13,561 nucleotides of DNA from assembly GCA_902496125.1 (NCBI GenBank), contig CABUZU010000051.1:1-13561 (forward strand), written 5' to 3'. Each line of letters begins with the position of its first letter. The stretch's first letter is position 1. Below the pieces are notes generated by a model. The model was not told the origin of the DNA, did no database searches, and saw nothing but the letters and a program-made list of their open reading frames with translations. This DNA comes from an uncultured Lachnospiraceae bacterium (lineage in GTDB: Bacteria; Bacillota; Clostridia; Lachnospirales; Lachnospiraceae). This document shows, one piece after another, positions 1-7,944 of the stretch. The translations under genes and the position numbers were made by a program.

Positions 1-584
<584 letters not shown>

Positions 585-597
585 TTATATAAAAATA

Positions 598-1203
598 CTA
601 GTTTGCAACCTTAACCATGCTTGTTCTAACAACACCGTCTCGATACATATATCCTTTTTGGAACTCTTCTACTACGATGTTATCGCCTACTTCCTCATCT
701 TCTACATGCATTACTGCGTTGTGGAAGTTTGGATCAAATTCCTTACCAACTGCTTCAATTGGTTTTACTTCCAAGTCTTCTAATACTTTTAGAAGTTGCT
801 TGTAAGTTTTATCAATTCCCATTACAAATGGATCTTCCATCTGTTCTTCTGTAAGAGTTGTAAAACCTCTTTCAAAATTATCAACAACTGGCAGCAATTT
901 TTCTATTACACTCTTAGCTCCAATTTCAAACATTGCGGCCTTTTCTTTTTCGGTACGCTTTCTGAAATTATCAAATTCAGCCATTGAGCGTTTTAAACGA
1001 TCGGATAGTTCTTCTATCTGTTCGTCTTTTTTATCTTTTTTCTTCTTAAAGAAACCTTTCTTTTCTTTGGTTTCTTTTGTATCTTCGGTTTCTTCTTGCT
1101 CTGTATCGGTTTCCTCTTCGGTCTCTTCTACTTCGCCTTCTAAAACTTCATCATCAATTACTTCTTTATCATCTACAACTTCTTGTGTGTTAACCTCGCC
1201 CAT
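598..1203 (-). CDS. grpE: Nucleotide exchange factor GrpE
   Basis: GrpE dimers release ADP from DnaK and reset the chaperone cycle. The 201-residue product has a long, low-complexity charged amino end. Residues 1 to about 45 are rich in Glu, Asp and Thr, followed by a Lys-rich run (KKGFFKKKKDKK, about 48-59). The conserved GrpE region then follows: the coiled-coil helix with AEFDNFRKRTEKEK (about 74-87), LLPVVDNFERG, and the carboxy-terminal beta domain with FDPNFHNAVMHVED and GYMYRDGVVRTSMVKVAN. The acidic tail is longer than in E. coli but ordinary for clostridial GrpE. The start at 1203 has an AAGGTG ribosome site. The gene lies 17 bases after hrcA and 28 bases before dnaK, consistent with one operon. 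Confidence 0.97.
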   Translation of the reverse strand: MGEVNTQEVVDDKEVIDDEVLEGEVEETEEETDTEQEETEDTKETKEKKGFFKKKKDKKDEQIEELSDRLKRSMAEFDNFRKRTEKEKAAMFEIGAKSVIEKLLPVVDNFERGFTTLTEEQMEDPFVMGIDKTYKQLLKVLEDLEVKPIEAVGKEFDPNFHNAVMHVEDEEVGDNIVVEEFQKGYMYRDGVVRTSMVKVAN

Positions 1204-1220
1204 TTACGTCACCTTCCATC

Positions 1221-2261
1221 TTAGTCATTATTTTTATTTTCTTTAAAAATCTCATCTAGCTGTGCCATGGTCGTTCTAAGTGAATCAACTACCTTCTGGT
1301 AATCCATTCGCTTCGGTCCGATAATTCCTATCTTTCCCCGGATGCCATCGCTTAATTCATAATTAGCAGTTACTACACTGCAATCTTTCATACTGTCTAC
1401 AGACATTTCATTTCCAATATAGACTTGAATGTCATCGTTACCATCTTTACTTACTAATGCATTTTTTATAAAATCACCAAGTGGTACTTTCTCTTCAAAG
1501 GATTGAATCAGTTCGCTTGCAACCTCTCCATCCGCTAATTCCGGATATTTAAAGAAGTTTGTAGCACCGCTGGTATAAATATCTTCTTCTCCTTGCATTG
1601 CCTTTGCTAAGGCATTTAACACTTCTCGAATGACATATCCATATTCACCAGCTTGCTCTTCTAATTTAGAAATCATTGCTAAATTAATTTCGCTTACCAT
1701 CAGTCCATTTAGATTGCTATTTAACAGTAAGTTCATTGATAGAATTTCTTGGTCTGAAATGTTTTCTGTATCAATGTCTAAAATGCTATTTTTAATTAAA
1801 TTGCCATCTAGTACAATGACTACTAATAATTTATTATTCTCCATTCTGGAAAGCTGAATAAACTTAAGTTTGGTGCTACCATAACTAGGTCCGGTAATCA
1901 TTGTCGCATAATTTGTATTCGTGGCTAAAATCTTAGCCATCTGCTTTAACAACAACTCTAATCGATCGACTCTTTGGATTAAAAAACTATTCATCTGAGA
2001 AACGGAATTTTCATTCTCCTTCATCAGCTGGTCTACATAATAACGATAACCCTTATCGGTAGGGATTCGACCTGCTGAGGTATGAGGTTGAACAATAAGT
2101 CCCATATCTTCTAAGTCCGACATTTCATTTCGAATTGTTGCTGAACTAAGTTTCAGATCCGTGTACTTGGAAATTGTCCTGGAACCTACCGGTTCGCCGG
2201 TATCTTGATATGTCTGTATAATGGCTGTAAGTATTTTCGCTTTTCTTTCATCCAGTTCCAT
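1221..2261 (-). CDS. hrcA: Heat-inducible transcription repressor HrcA
   Basis: HrcA represses class I heat-shock operons by binding CIRCE; its folding depends on GroEL, which links repression to chaperone supply (family knowledge). With the ATG at 2261 the product is 346 residues, the usual family length. The amino-terminal winged helix (ARKAKILTAI-like helix, GEPVGSRTISK, LSSATIRNEMSDLEDMGL, HTSAGRIPTDKGYRYYVD) is textbook HrcA. The rest is the GAF-like and inserted dimerisation region, ending in RTTMAQLDEIF. An upstream in-frame GTG at 2276 would add five residues. It is not preferred because it lies inside the AAAGGTGGAAAGG ribosome-binding stretch that serves the ATG. First gene of the operon, just behind a CIRCE operator, so it is autoregulated. 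Confidence 0.97.
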   Translation of the reverse strand: MELDERKAKILTAIIQTYQDTGEPVGSRTISKYTDLKLSSATIRNEMSDLEDMGLIVQPHTSAGRIPTDKGYRYYVDQLMKENENSVSQMNSFLIQRVDRLELLLKQMAKILATNTNYATMITGPSYGSTKLKFIQLSRMENNKLLVVIVLDGNLIKNSILDIDTENISDQEILSMNLLLNSNLNGLMVSEINLAMISKLEEQAGEYGYVIREVLNALAKAMQGEEDIYTSGATNFFKYPELADGEVASELIQSFEEKVPLGDFIKNALVSKDGNDDIQVYIGNEMSVDSMKDCSVVTANYELSDGIRGKIGIIGPKRMDYQKVVDSLRTTMAQLDEIFKENKNND

Positions 2262-2291
2262 TTCTTTCCTTTCCACCTTTCTTTTTATTTG

Positions 2292-2318
2292 TTAGCACTC
2301 GTCTTAATAGAGTGCTAA
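2292..2318 (-). promoter_or_regulatory. CIRCE operator (HrcA binding site)
   Basis: Perfect inverted repeat TTAGCACTC, nine-base spacer, GAGTGCTAA, matching the CIRCE consensus at every arm position. It lies 30 bases upstream of the hrcA ATG and about 14 bases past the -10 box, in the transcribed leader. HrcA bound here would block transcription of hrcA-grpE-dnaK, with release on heat shock. The function follows from established knowledge of CIRCE. Confidence 0.98.
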
Positions 2319-2332
2319 TATCTTCATGCATT

Positions 2333-2361
2333 AACATACCACTACTGCCCTATTTTGTCAA
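2333..2361 (-). promoter_or_regulatory. Sigma-A-type promoter of hrcA-grpE-dnaK
   Basis: On the minus strand a perfect -35 TTGACA (2356-2361) is followed by a 17-base spacer and a -10 TATGTT (2333-2338, four of six consensus bases). Transcription should begin just before CIRCE, the usual arrangement for repression by HrcA. The -35 lies only 10 bases beyond the T-tract of the terminator of the upstream two-component operon. Confidence 0.85.
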
Positions 2362-2371
2362 CACTTTTTTG

Positions 2372-2411
2372 AAAAAAAATAAGAAAGTAGATGTTAGTCA
2401 TCTACCTTCTT
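2372..2411 (-). terminator. Rho-independent terminator of the two-component operon
   Basis: On the minus strand a 13-bp stem (2399-2411 with 2381-2393, one G-U pair, five-base loop ACTAA) is followed by a run of eight T (2372-2379). The 5' half of the stem is the last codons of the sensor kinase gene and its TAA stop sits in the loop, so the terminator overlaps the coding end. It separates the kinase transcript from the hrcA promoter. Confidence 0.9.
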
Positions 2412-3914
2412 ATCAATTTCCATCCAAAACTCTACGCCATCTCCTACATTTCTGACTCCATAAGCACATTCATGTAAGTCCATAATTGCTTTTACAATGG
2501 ATAGACCAATACCGCTTCCGCCGTATTCACGAGTTCTTGCTTTATCAACTTTAAAGAATTTAATCCATACCTTATCTAAATCCTCTTCTGGAATAAAGCT
2601 TCCGCTATTAAATACACTGATTCGATATTTATTTGGATTCACTGGTGAAGTTTCTGTTTTAATCTCAATGACCTTCCTACTCTGTGGACTGTCATCAATA
2701 TGATTTAATGCATTACTTACATAATTTCGAATAACCTCTTCAATCTGGAATTCATCGCCGTAAACAAGCATCAAATCATCTACCGGTGTAAAGGTTAGGG
2801 TACATTCCTTTTGTTTTACCATAATATCGACTGAACTAATTACACTATCAATCATTTCCTTCATACTAAAGGCAACCTTCTCTAATGCATTCGAACCAAA
2901 CTCTAAATGGTTTAATGACAGAAGCTTTTGAACCATCTGATTCATCTTTGATGCTTCATCAATAATAACTTCACAATAAAAATCTCTACTTTCTGGGTCA
3001 TCATTGATGCAATCCTGTAAGCCCTCTGCATAACCTTGAATTAATGCAATTGGCGTTTTTAATTCATGAGAGACATTAGATAAAAATTCCTTACGCATAT
3101 CATCAATTTGAATTTTCTCTTCAATATCCTTCTTTAATTTTTGATTGGCAACTTGAAGTTCGGTAATTGTACTCTCTAGTTGAGCAGACAGATTATTGAT
3201 ACTAGCACCGAGTACCCCAATTTCATCCTTCGAATTTCCTGTATACTTTGTCGTAAAGTCTAACTTTGCCATACGCTCTGAAATAACAGAAAGCTCTTGA
3301 ATTGGCTTTGTCATATGGCGAGTGACAATAAACATATAGATTCCACTAATTAAAGCAACTACAATTGCAATGCTTGTAAAGAATTTATTCGATACATCTA
3401 CACTATCCCTGATACTCTCAATTGGAGTCGATAAGATGAAATAGCTTCCATCATCGTCTAAAAATCCCCAACAATCCATATAGTCGGAGTTTCCCTGTGA
3501 ATTTTTCGTTAAAACAATCTTATACATCGAATTTTTATACAATACCTTCTGACGAGATTTTTTTCCTTTATCAGAATCAGATAAAAGATAGCTAAGAAAA
3601 CGATTGCTCAAATCCTTTACATTCACTGTGGAACTATATTTCACCGTTCCATCATTTCCAACAATTAATGCATTGATATTGTATTTTTCTCGAATTTCTA
3701 AAAATAATTGTACAATTTTCTCCTCTTCTGTATCTGAATTAGATTCTTTAAATACCTTATTAATTTCATCAATCTCTTTAATTACAATCTTTTGCTTATA
3801 AGCTAAATAATAATCCTCTAGAAAATAAATATTAATAAAGATACAAGCTCCAACTGCTAACGCGATTGATATGACAAATGTTAAGGTAAATCGAACACGG
3901 ATTGACGATTTCAT
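2394..3914 (-). CDS. Membrane sensor histidine kinase of a two-component system
   Basis: Predicted sensor that autophosphorylates on His and passes phosphate to the adjacent response regulator. The 506 residues show a first membrane helix (about 9-31) and an extracytoplasmic sensor region of about 145 residues (about 32-177) with no domain I recognise. A second membrane helix (about 178-198), a HAMP linker (about 199-250) and a coiled-coil lead into the HisKA domain with FLSNVSHELKTPIALIQG (phospho-acceptor His283). The HATPase_c domain has an N box (RNYVSNALNHI, about 396-406), a G1 box in which the usual Asp is Asn (VFNSGSF, about 434-440; a variant also known in VanS-like kinases), and the G2 box GGSGIGLSIV (about 465-474). 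The start at 3914 follows a GAGGTG ribosome site within the end of the regulator gene, 3 bases away, so translation is probably coupled. The signal sensed cannot be told from the sequence. Confidence 0.95.
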   Translation of the reverse strand: MKSSIRVRFTLTFVISIALAVGACIFINIYFLEDYYLAYKQKIVIKEIDEINKVFKESNSDTEEEKIVQLFLEIREKYNINALIVGNDGTVKYSSTVNVKDLSNRFLSYLLSDSDKGKKSRQKVLYKNSMYKIVLTKNSQGNSDYMDCWGFLDDDGSYFILSTPIESIRDSVDVSNKFFTSIAIVVALISGIYMFIVTRHMTKPIQELSVISERMAKLDFTTKYTGNSKDEIGVLGASINNLSAQLESTITELQVANQKLKKDIEEKIQIDDMRKEFLSNVSHELKTPIALIQGYAEGLQDCINDDPESRDFYCEVIIDEASKMNQMVQKLLSLNHLEFGSNALEKVAFSMKEMIDSVISSVDIMVKQKECTLTFTPVDDLMLVYGDEFQIEEVIRNYVSNALNHIDDSPQSRKVIEIKTETSPVNPNKYRISVFNSGSFIPEEDLDKVWIKFFKVDKARTREYGGSGIGLSIVKAIMDLHECAYGVRNVGDGVEFWMEIDKKVDD

Positions 3915-3917
3915 CTT

Positions 3918-4589
3918 TTACACCTCGAATTTATAACCCATTCCCCAAATGGTCTTAATATATTCTCCCTTAGCTCCTAATTTACTACGAAGTTTTTTAA
4001 CATGCGTATCAATGGTTCTAGCATCGCCAAAATAATCATAATTCCATACATTATTTAAAATACGCTCTCTTGAAAGTGCAACTCCTTTATTCTCTAGAAA
4101 ATAACAAAGTAATTCAAACTCTTTATAACTTAATTCAATTGGATTTCCATCAATGGTTACCTGATGTGCAACCTTATCAATGACAATACCACCTACTTCT
4201 AGTTTCTCATTTTCTGTTACATTCGCTCTTCGAAGAATGGCTCCGATTCTTGCCATTAAAATCTTAGGACTAAAAGGCTTTGATATGTATTCATCCACTC
4301 CTAAATCGAATCCCCTTAGTTCATCTCTTTCAGAATCCTTTGCAGTAAGCATAATAATTGGTACCTTTGAATACTGACGAATCGTCTCACACACCTGCCA
4401 GCCATCTAATTTTGGCATCATAACATCTAATAAAATTAAATCAATTTTAGGATTTTTAAAAAAGATATCGACCGCTTGCTCTCCATCCTCTGCCTCTATG
4501 ACTTCATAACCTTCTCTACGCAAAAAATCCTTTACTAATTTTCTCATTCTACTTTCATCGTCTACAATCATAACTTTTAACTGTTCCAT
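3918..4589 (-). CDS. OmpR/PhoB-family response regulator
   Basis: DNA-binding response regulator, 223 residues, the usual OmpR-family length. The receiver domain (about 1-120) has the acidic pocket D10-D11, phospho-acceptor D55 in LLDVMMPKLDG, T82 in IIMLTAKDS, Y101 and K104 in DEYISKPFSP. The carboxy-terminal winged helix (about 128-223) has VTIDGNPIELSYKEFELLCY, the recognition-helix block DARTIDTHVKKLRSKLG, and the ending IKTIWGMGYKFEV. A perfect AGGAGG ribosome site lies at 4598-4603. It is first in a two-gene operon with the sensor kinase and divergent from the recombinase gene across 115 bases. I see no convincing promoter for it in that gap. The target genes are not evident. Confidence 0.96.
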   Translation of the reverse strand: MEQLKVMIVDDESRMRKLVKDFLRREGYEVIEAEDGEQAVDIFFKNPKIDLILLDVMMPKLDGWQVCETIRQYSKVPIIMLTAKDSERDELRGFDLGVDEYISKPFSPKILMARIGAILRRANVTENEKLEVGGIVIDKVAHQVTIDGNPIELSYKEFELLCYFLENKGVALSRERILNNVWNYDYFGDARTIDTHVKKLRSKLGAKGEYIKTIWGMGYKFEV

Positions 4590-4646
4590 AGTACATACCT
4601 CCTAATATCTTTATATTATCAAATTTGTTTTAAAATTTCTAGACAT

Positions 4647-4675
4647 TTCACATATTATTCATTCTTAAGTATACT
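4647..4675 (+). promoter_or_regulatory. Sigma-A-type promoter of the serine recombinase gene
   Basis: TTCACA (4647-4652, five of six to TTGACA), 17-base spacer, TATACT (4670-4675, five of six to TATAAT). A second overlapping TATACT follows at 4675-4680. The start codon is 30 bases downstream, with an AAAGGGGG ribosome site between. This is a good promoter by sequence and suggests that the short recombinase gene is still expressed. Confidence 0.7.
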
Positions 4676-4704
4676 ATACTAGAAACAAAAGGGGGAAAAG
4701 TCCT

Positions 4705-5580
4705 ATGCAAGTTGCAATTTATTGCCGTCTATCAGTCGAAGACCAATACAAAACCGGAGACAGTGAAAGCATTAAAAATCAACTCTTATTATTAGAAGAC
4801 TATGCCAATACGAAAGGTCTTTCTATCTATGATTACTATATTGACGATAATTATTCAGGACTTGACAAATCCAGACCTGCATTTAATCGTCTCTTGCAAG
4901 ATGCCAAAAATCACTGCTTTGATATCATCCTTTGTAAAAATCAGTCTAGGTTTACAAGAGATTTAGAAATCGCTGAAAAATACCTCCATGGTCTGTTTCC
5001 CCTTTGGAATATTCGCTTTATTGGCGTGGGAGATGGCGTCGATACCAATAACCAAGCAAATAAAAAAATTCGTCAATTAAATGGATTAATCAACGAATGG
5101 TATTGCGAGGATTTATCTGAGAATATTCGTTTGGTTCTAAAAAATAAAATGAAACATGGCCAATTCATCGGTTCATTTGCTTGCTATGGATATAAGAAGG
5201 GAGAAAATCATGAATTATTAATTGATACGCCTGCTGCCAATGTGGTTAGAGAAATCTTTGATTTTTATAGTACGGGACTTAGTATGGCAAAGATTGCAAA
5301 CCTACTTACTGAGAAAAAAATCTTAACCCCTTCAGAATATAAAAAAGCATGTGGGCTTTTATTCAAATCCCCACATGCTAGTTCTAGTTGGAGTGTTTCT
5401 ACAATTAAACGAATCTTACATGATGAAACCTATATCGGTACACTCGTACAAGGAAGAGTTTCAAAGCTTAGCTATAAAAGTAACTATATGAAACCTATGC
5501 CAAAAGAGGAATGGATTCGAATAGAAAATCATCATGAATCAATTGTAGATAAAGAGTTATTTTACAGACTCAATAGATAA
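4705..5580 (+). CDS. Large-type serine recombinase lacking the zinc-ribbon/coiled-coil C-terminal part
   Basis: Site-specific DNA recombinase of the resolvase/invertase superfamily, large-serine type. The catalytic domain (about 1-145) has IYCRLSVED with nucleophile Ser10 and Arg8, the D-NYSGLDKSRPAFNRLL block (about 48-64), and QSRFTRD (about 80-86) with the active-site Arg residues. A Recombinase (PF07508-like) domain follows (about 155-275), with GYKKG, STIKRILHDETYIG and EEWIRIENHHESIVDKELF. Family members usually continue with a zinc-ribbon DNA-binding domain and a coiled coil to about 450-550 residues. This product stops at 291, exactly where those would begin. The TAA stop lies within the 5' arm of repeat R1, so the gene was probably cut back at or by that element. 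It is the only plus-strand gene, with its own promoter and ribosome site. It may be a decayed remnant of a mobile element or a reduced domesticated enzyme; the catalytic residues I can see are intact. Confidence 0.9.
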   Translation: MQVAIYCRLSVEDQYKTGDSESIKNQLLLLEDYANTKGLSIYDYYIDDNYSGLDKSRPAFNRLLQDAKNHCFDIILCKNQSRFTRDLEIAEKYLHGLFPLWNIRFIGVGDGVDTNNQANKKIRQLNGLINEWYCEDLSENIRLVLKNKMKHGQFIGSFACYGYKKGENHELLIDTPAANVVREIFDFYSTGLSMAKIANLLTEKKILTPSEYKKACGLLFKSPHASSSWSVSTIKRILHDETYIGTLVQGRVSKLSYKSNYMKPMPKEEWIRIENHHESIVDKELFYRLNR

Positions 5581-5749
5581 TGCCACGAATTGCTCCACTG
5601 CGTTGCAGTTCTCGCAATTCTACAAACATTCGGAAACCGCACATTTACTACGTAAATTGCTCATTCCTCATGTTTTAGCGGGTCCAAAGTTCAACTGTCT
5701 TATCTTGCAAGCAAGAACGACAGTTTGACCTTTTGACCCTGGCATTATC
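5576..5749 (-). repeat. Structured dispersed repeat, copy R1 (closing stem plus three hairpins)
   Basis: This fills the gap between the convergent recombinase and ilvA genes. Its ends form a perfect 10-bp inverted repeat, GATAATGCCA (5576-5585) and TGGCATTATC (5740-5749). Three hairpins lie inside. Arm A is 5587-5593 with 5614-5620 plus 5597-5601 with 5605-5609. Arm B is 5624-5629 with 5670-5675, 5632-5635 with 5664-5667, and 5643-5648 with 5652-5657. Arm C is 5680-5684 with 5735-5739, 5693-5699 with 5719-5725, and 5703-5707 with 5712-5716. Read on the minus strand it matches R2 near 12.3 kb in five blocks: CCAGGGTCAAAAG, CTTGCTTGCAAGA, GACCCGC, AAATGTGCG and GAATGTTT. It also ends two genes: the recombinase TAA and the ilvA TGA both fall in the closing stem. 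No T-tract follows either end, so it is not a standard terminator. It could be a MITE-like repeat or a structured RNA. Confidence 0.85.
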
Positions 5750-6968
5750 ACATTCCATTAAAGGTTGTCAAAACTGGATGGAATCCATGTTCACCCAACG
5801 CTTTAATAATTTGTTCTCTGTGTTCAATACCAAATGCTTCCATTGTTACAGTAAGTTCTACTGCTTCATTACGGTTTACACTTACAAACTGGTTGTGTTC
5901 AAGCTTAATTACATTTCCTTGATTTTCTGCAATAACAGATGCTACCTGTAATAACTGACCTGGCTTATCTGGAAGAAGTACTTTTACAGTAAAGATACGT
6001 CCTCTTTGAACTAAACCATGCTGTACAACAGATGACATGGTAATCACGTCCATGTTACCACCACTAATAATAGAAACAACTTTTTTATTTTTAACATTTA
6101 AATGCTTTAATGCAGCAACAGTTAATAGACCTGAGTTTTCTGCAACCATCTTATGATTTTCCATTAAATCTAAGAATGCTACAATTAATTCTTCATCTTC
6201 AATGGTAATAATTTCATCTAAGTTCTTCTGAATATAAGGGAAGATTTTTTCTCCCGGTGTTTTAACAGCAGTACCATCTGCAATCGTATTTGCACTAGGT
6301 AAGGTTACAACATGTCCTGCTTCTAAGGAAGCCTTCATACAAGCTGCATGAGCTGGTTCTACACCAATTACCTTGATATTTGGATTAAAAAGCTTTGCTA
6401 AAGTACAAACACCTGTGCAAAGTCCGCCACCGCCGATTGGTGCTAGGATATAATCAACGGTCGGTAATTCTTTAATGATTTCCATTGCAATACTACCCTG
6501 TCCGGTTGCAACGTCTAAATCATCAAATGGATGGATGAAAGTATATCCTTTTTCTTCTGCTAATTTTAATGCATATTCACAAGCTTCATCGTATACATTT
6601 CCATATAAAATAACTTCTGCACCATAACCTTTGGTACGATTTACTTTAATAAGTGGTGTAGTTGTTGGCATTACGATGGTTGCTTTACAGTTGTATAATT
6701 TTGCTGCATAAGCAACACCCTGTGCATGGTTACCAGCAGATGCCGTGATTAATCCTTTTTCACGTTCTTCTTCAGAAAGTGTGCTAATCTTATAATAAGC
6801 TCCACGTACCTTATAAGCTCCAGTATACTGCATGTTTTCAGGTTTAAAATAAACCTTATTTCCTGTTTGTTTACTAAAATATTCGCTATATACAAGCTTT
6901 GTTTCTAAAGTTACTCTATTTACAATCTCAGTAGCTTCTTCAAATTTCTCCATTGTTAATGCATCCAT
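5748..6968 (-). CDS. ilvA: Threonine ammonia-lyase (threonine dehydratase), single ACT domain form
   Basis: PLP enzyme that deaminates threonine to 2-oxobutanoate and ammonia, either as the first step to isoleucine or in threonine breakdown. The product is 406 residues from the ATG at 6968. The fold-type II catalytic domain (about 1-320) has the PLP lysine K53 in QYTGAYKVRGAYYK, the phosphate loop SAGNHAQG (77-84), and the glycine loop APIGGGGLCTGV. One ACT domain closes the protein (TVKVLLPDKPGQLLQVASVI onward), as in the medium-length single-ACT family. The 6968 start has an AGGAGG ribosome site 8 bases away that overlaps the ftsY stop. An upstream ATG at 6992 lies within ftsY and is less likely. 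It follows ftsY by 13 bases, so it is probably translated from the same mRNA. The TGA stop touches repeat R1. The sequence does not settle a biosynthetic versus catabolic role. Confidence 0.93.
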   Translation of the reverse strand: MDALTMEKFEEATEIVNRVTLETKLVYSEYFSKQTGNKVYFKPENMQYTGAYKVRGAYYKISTLSEEEREKGLITASAGNHAQGVAYAAKLYNCKATIVMPTTTPLIKVNRTKGYGAEVILYGNVYDEACEYALKLAEEKGYTFIHPFDDLDVATGQGSIAMEIIKELPTVDYILAPIGGGGLCTGVCTLAKLFNPNIKVIGVEPAHAACMKASLEAGHVVTLPSANTIADGTAVKTPGEKIFPYIQKNLDEIITIEDEELIVAFLDLMENHKMVAENSGLLTVAALKHLNVKNKKVVSIISGGNMDVITMSSVVQHGLVQRGRIFTVKVLLPDKPGQLLQVASVIAENQGNVIKLEHNQFVSVNRNEAVELTVTMEAFGIEHREQIIKALGEHGFHPVLTTFNGM

Positions 6969-6981
6969 TTTACTCTTCCTC

Positions 6982-7923
6982 CTAAACTTCATCTTTTTTT
7001 ACATCGAATAAGGCATCTACAAATGAGTCTGGGTTAAACTTCTGTAAATCATCTAAATGTTCTCCTACTCCGATGTATTTGACAGGAACGCCAAGCTCTG
7101 CTTGAATTGCAACGGCAATACCGCCTTTTGCAGTTCCATCTAGTTTGGTTAAAATAATTCCTGAGATGTCCACTGCTTCTTTAAACTGTCTTGCTTGAAC
7201 TAAAGCATTCTGTCCTGTTGTTCCATCTAAAACAACTAAGGTTTCTCTATAAGCATCAGGATATTCCCTGTCAATTACACGATTAATTTTCTTAAGTTCT
7301 TCCATTAGGTTCTTCTTATTGTGAAGACGACCTGCGGTATCTACTAATAAAATATCGGTATTTCTTGCCTTTGCTGCATTTACTGCATCAAATACAACAG
7401 CTGCTGGGTCTGAGCCTTCTCCTTGTGCAATAATATCAACACCTGCACGGTTTGACCATTCAACAAGCTGTGCGGTTGCTGCTGCACGGAAAGTATCTGC
7501 TGCTGCCATCAGCACTTTTTTGCCTTGGCTCTTGTACTGTGCTGCCATCTTACCTACGGTAGTGGTTTTACCTACTCCATTGACACCAATAAGCATTACT
7601 ACCGATTTGCGATTTTCAAATTCATAGTCATTTTCCTTTAGACTCATCTGGTCTTTAATACTTTGAACTAATAAATCCTTACAATCTGCTGGCTCTTTAA
7701 TTTTTTGTTCTTTTACTTTTTCTTTTAAATCATCAATAATGGCACTGGCTGTGTTGATTCCAAGATCAGCCATTACTAAAATTTCTTCGATTTCTTCATA
7801 AAAATCGTCATCAATTGCACTAAAACCATGAAAAATCGAATCAATACCAGACATAATACTGTCTCTTGTTTTGGTTAATCCTGCAAATAATCGGCCAAAT
7901 AAACCTTTCTTTTCTTTCGCCAT
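6982..7923 (-). CDS. ftsY: Signal recognition particle receptor FtsY
   Basis: SRP GTPase that docks Ffh-ribosome complexes at the membrane for co-translational insertion. The 313-residue product is a short form with almost no acidic A domain. A basic amphipathic amino end (KEKKGLFGRLFAGLTKTRDS) probably contacts lipid. It is followed by the helical N domain and the NG GTPase: G1 GVNGVGKTT (113-121), DTFRAAA (143-149), DTAGR (195-199), TKLDGTAKGG (259-268), and the closing GVGEHLDDLQKFNPDSFVDALF signature. The start at 7923 has an AAGGGAGAG ribosome site. It lies 21 bases after smc and 13 bases before ilvA. The rnc-smc-ftsY order is classic Firmicutes; the often neighbouring ylxM-ffh pair is not next to it here. 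Confidence 0.98.
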   Translation of the reverse strand: MAKEKKGLFGRLFAGLTKTRDSIMSGIDSIFHGFSAIDDDFYEEIEEILVMADLGINTASAIIDDLKEKVKEQKIKEPADCKDLLVQSIKDQMSLKENDYEFENRKSVVMLIGVNGVGKTTTVGKMAAQYKSQGKKVLMAAADTFRAAATAQLVEWSNRAGVDIIAQGEGSDPAAVVFDAVNAAKARNTDILLVDTAGRLHNKKNLMEELKKINRVIDREYPDAYRETLVVLDGTTGQNALVQARQFKEAVDISGIILTKLDGTAKGGIAVAIQAELGVPVKYIGVGEHLDDLQKFNPDSFVDALFDVKKDEV

Positions 7924-7944
7924 ATAAACTCTCCCTTCATATTA

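Noticed and set aside
2262..2276. GTG start at 2276 for hrcA, adding five residues
   Set aside because: The GTG is part of the purine-rich ribosome-binding stretch. The ATG at 2261 is properly spaced and gives the usual HrcA amino end and length.
4604..4660. Promoter for the response regulator operon with GATAAT or TATAAA as the -10
   Set aside because: AT-rich sequence offers -10-like hexamers, but no -35 match lies at 16-18 bases. A promoter must exist but I cannot place it.
5576..5749. R1 as an ordinary bidirectional rho-independent terminator
   Set aside because: The hairpins are not followed by a T-tract on either strand, and the shared three-arm architecture with R2 is not explained by termination.
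6969..6992. Upstream ATG for ilvA at 6992, overlapping ftsY
   Set aside because: The ATG at 6968 has a perfect AGGAGG site at 8 bases. The upstream extension is not part of the family fold and has no clear ribosome site.
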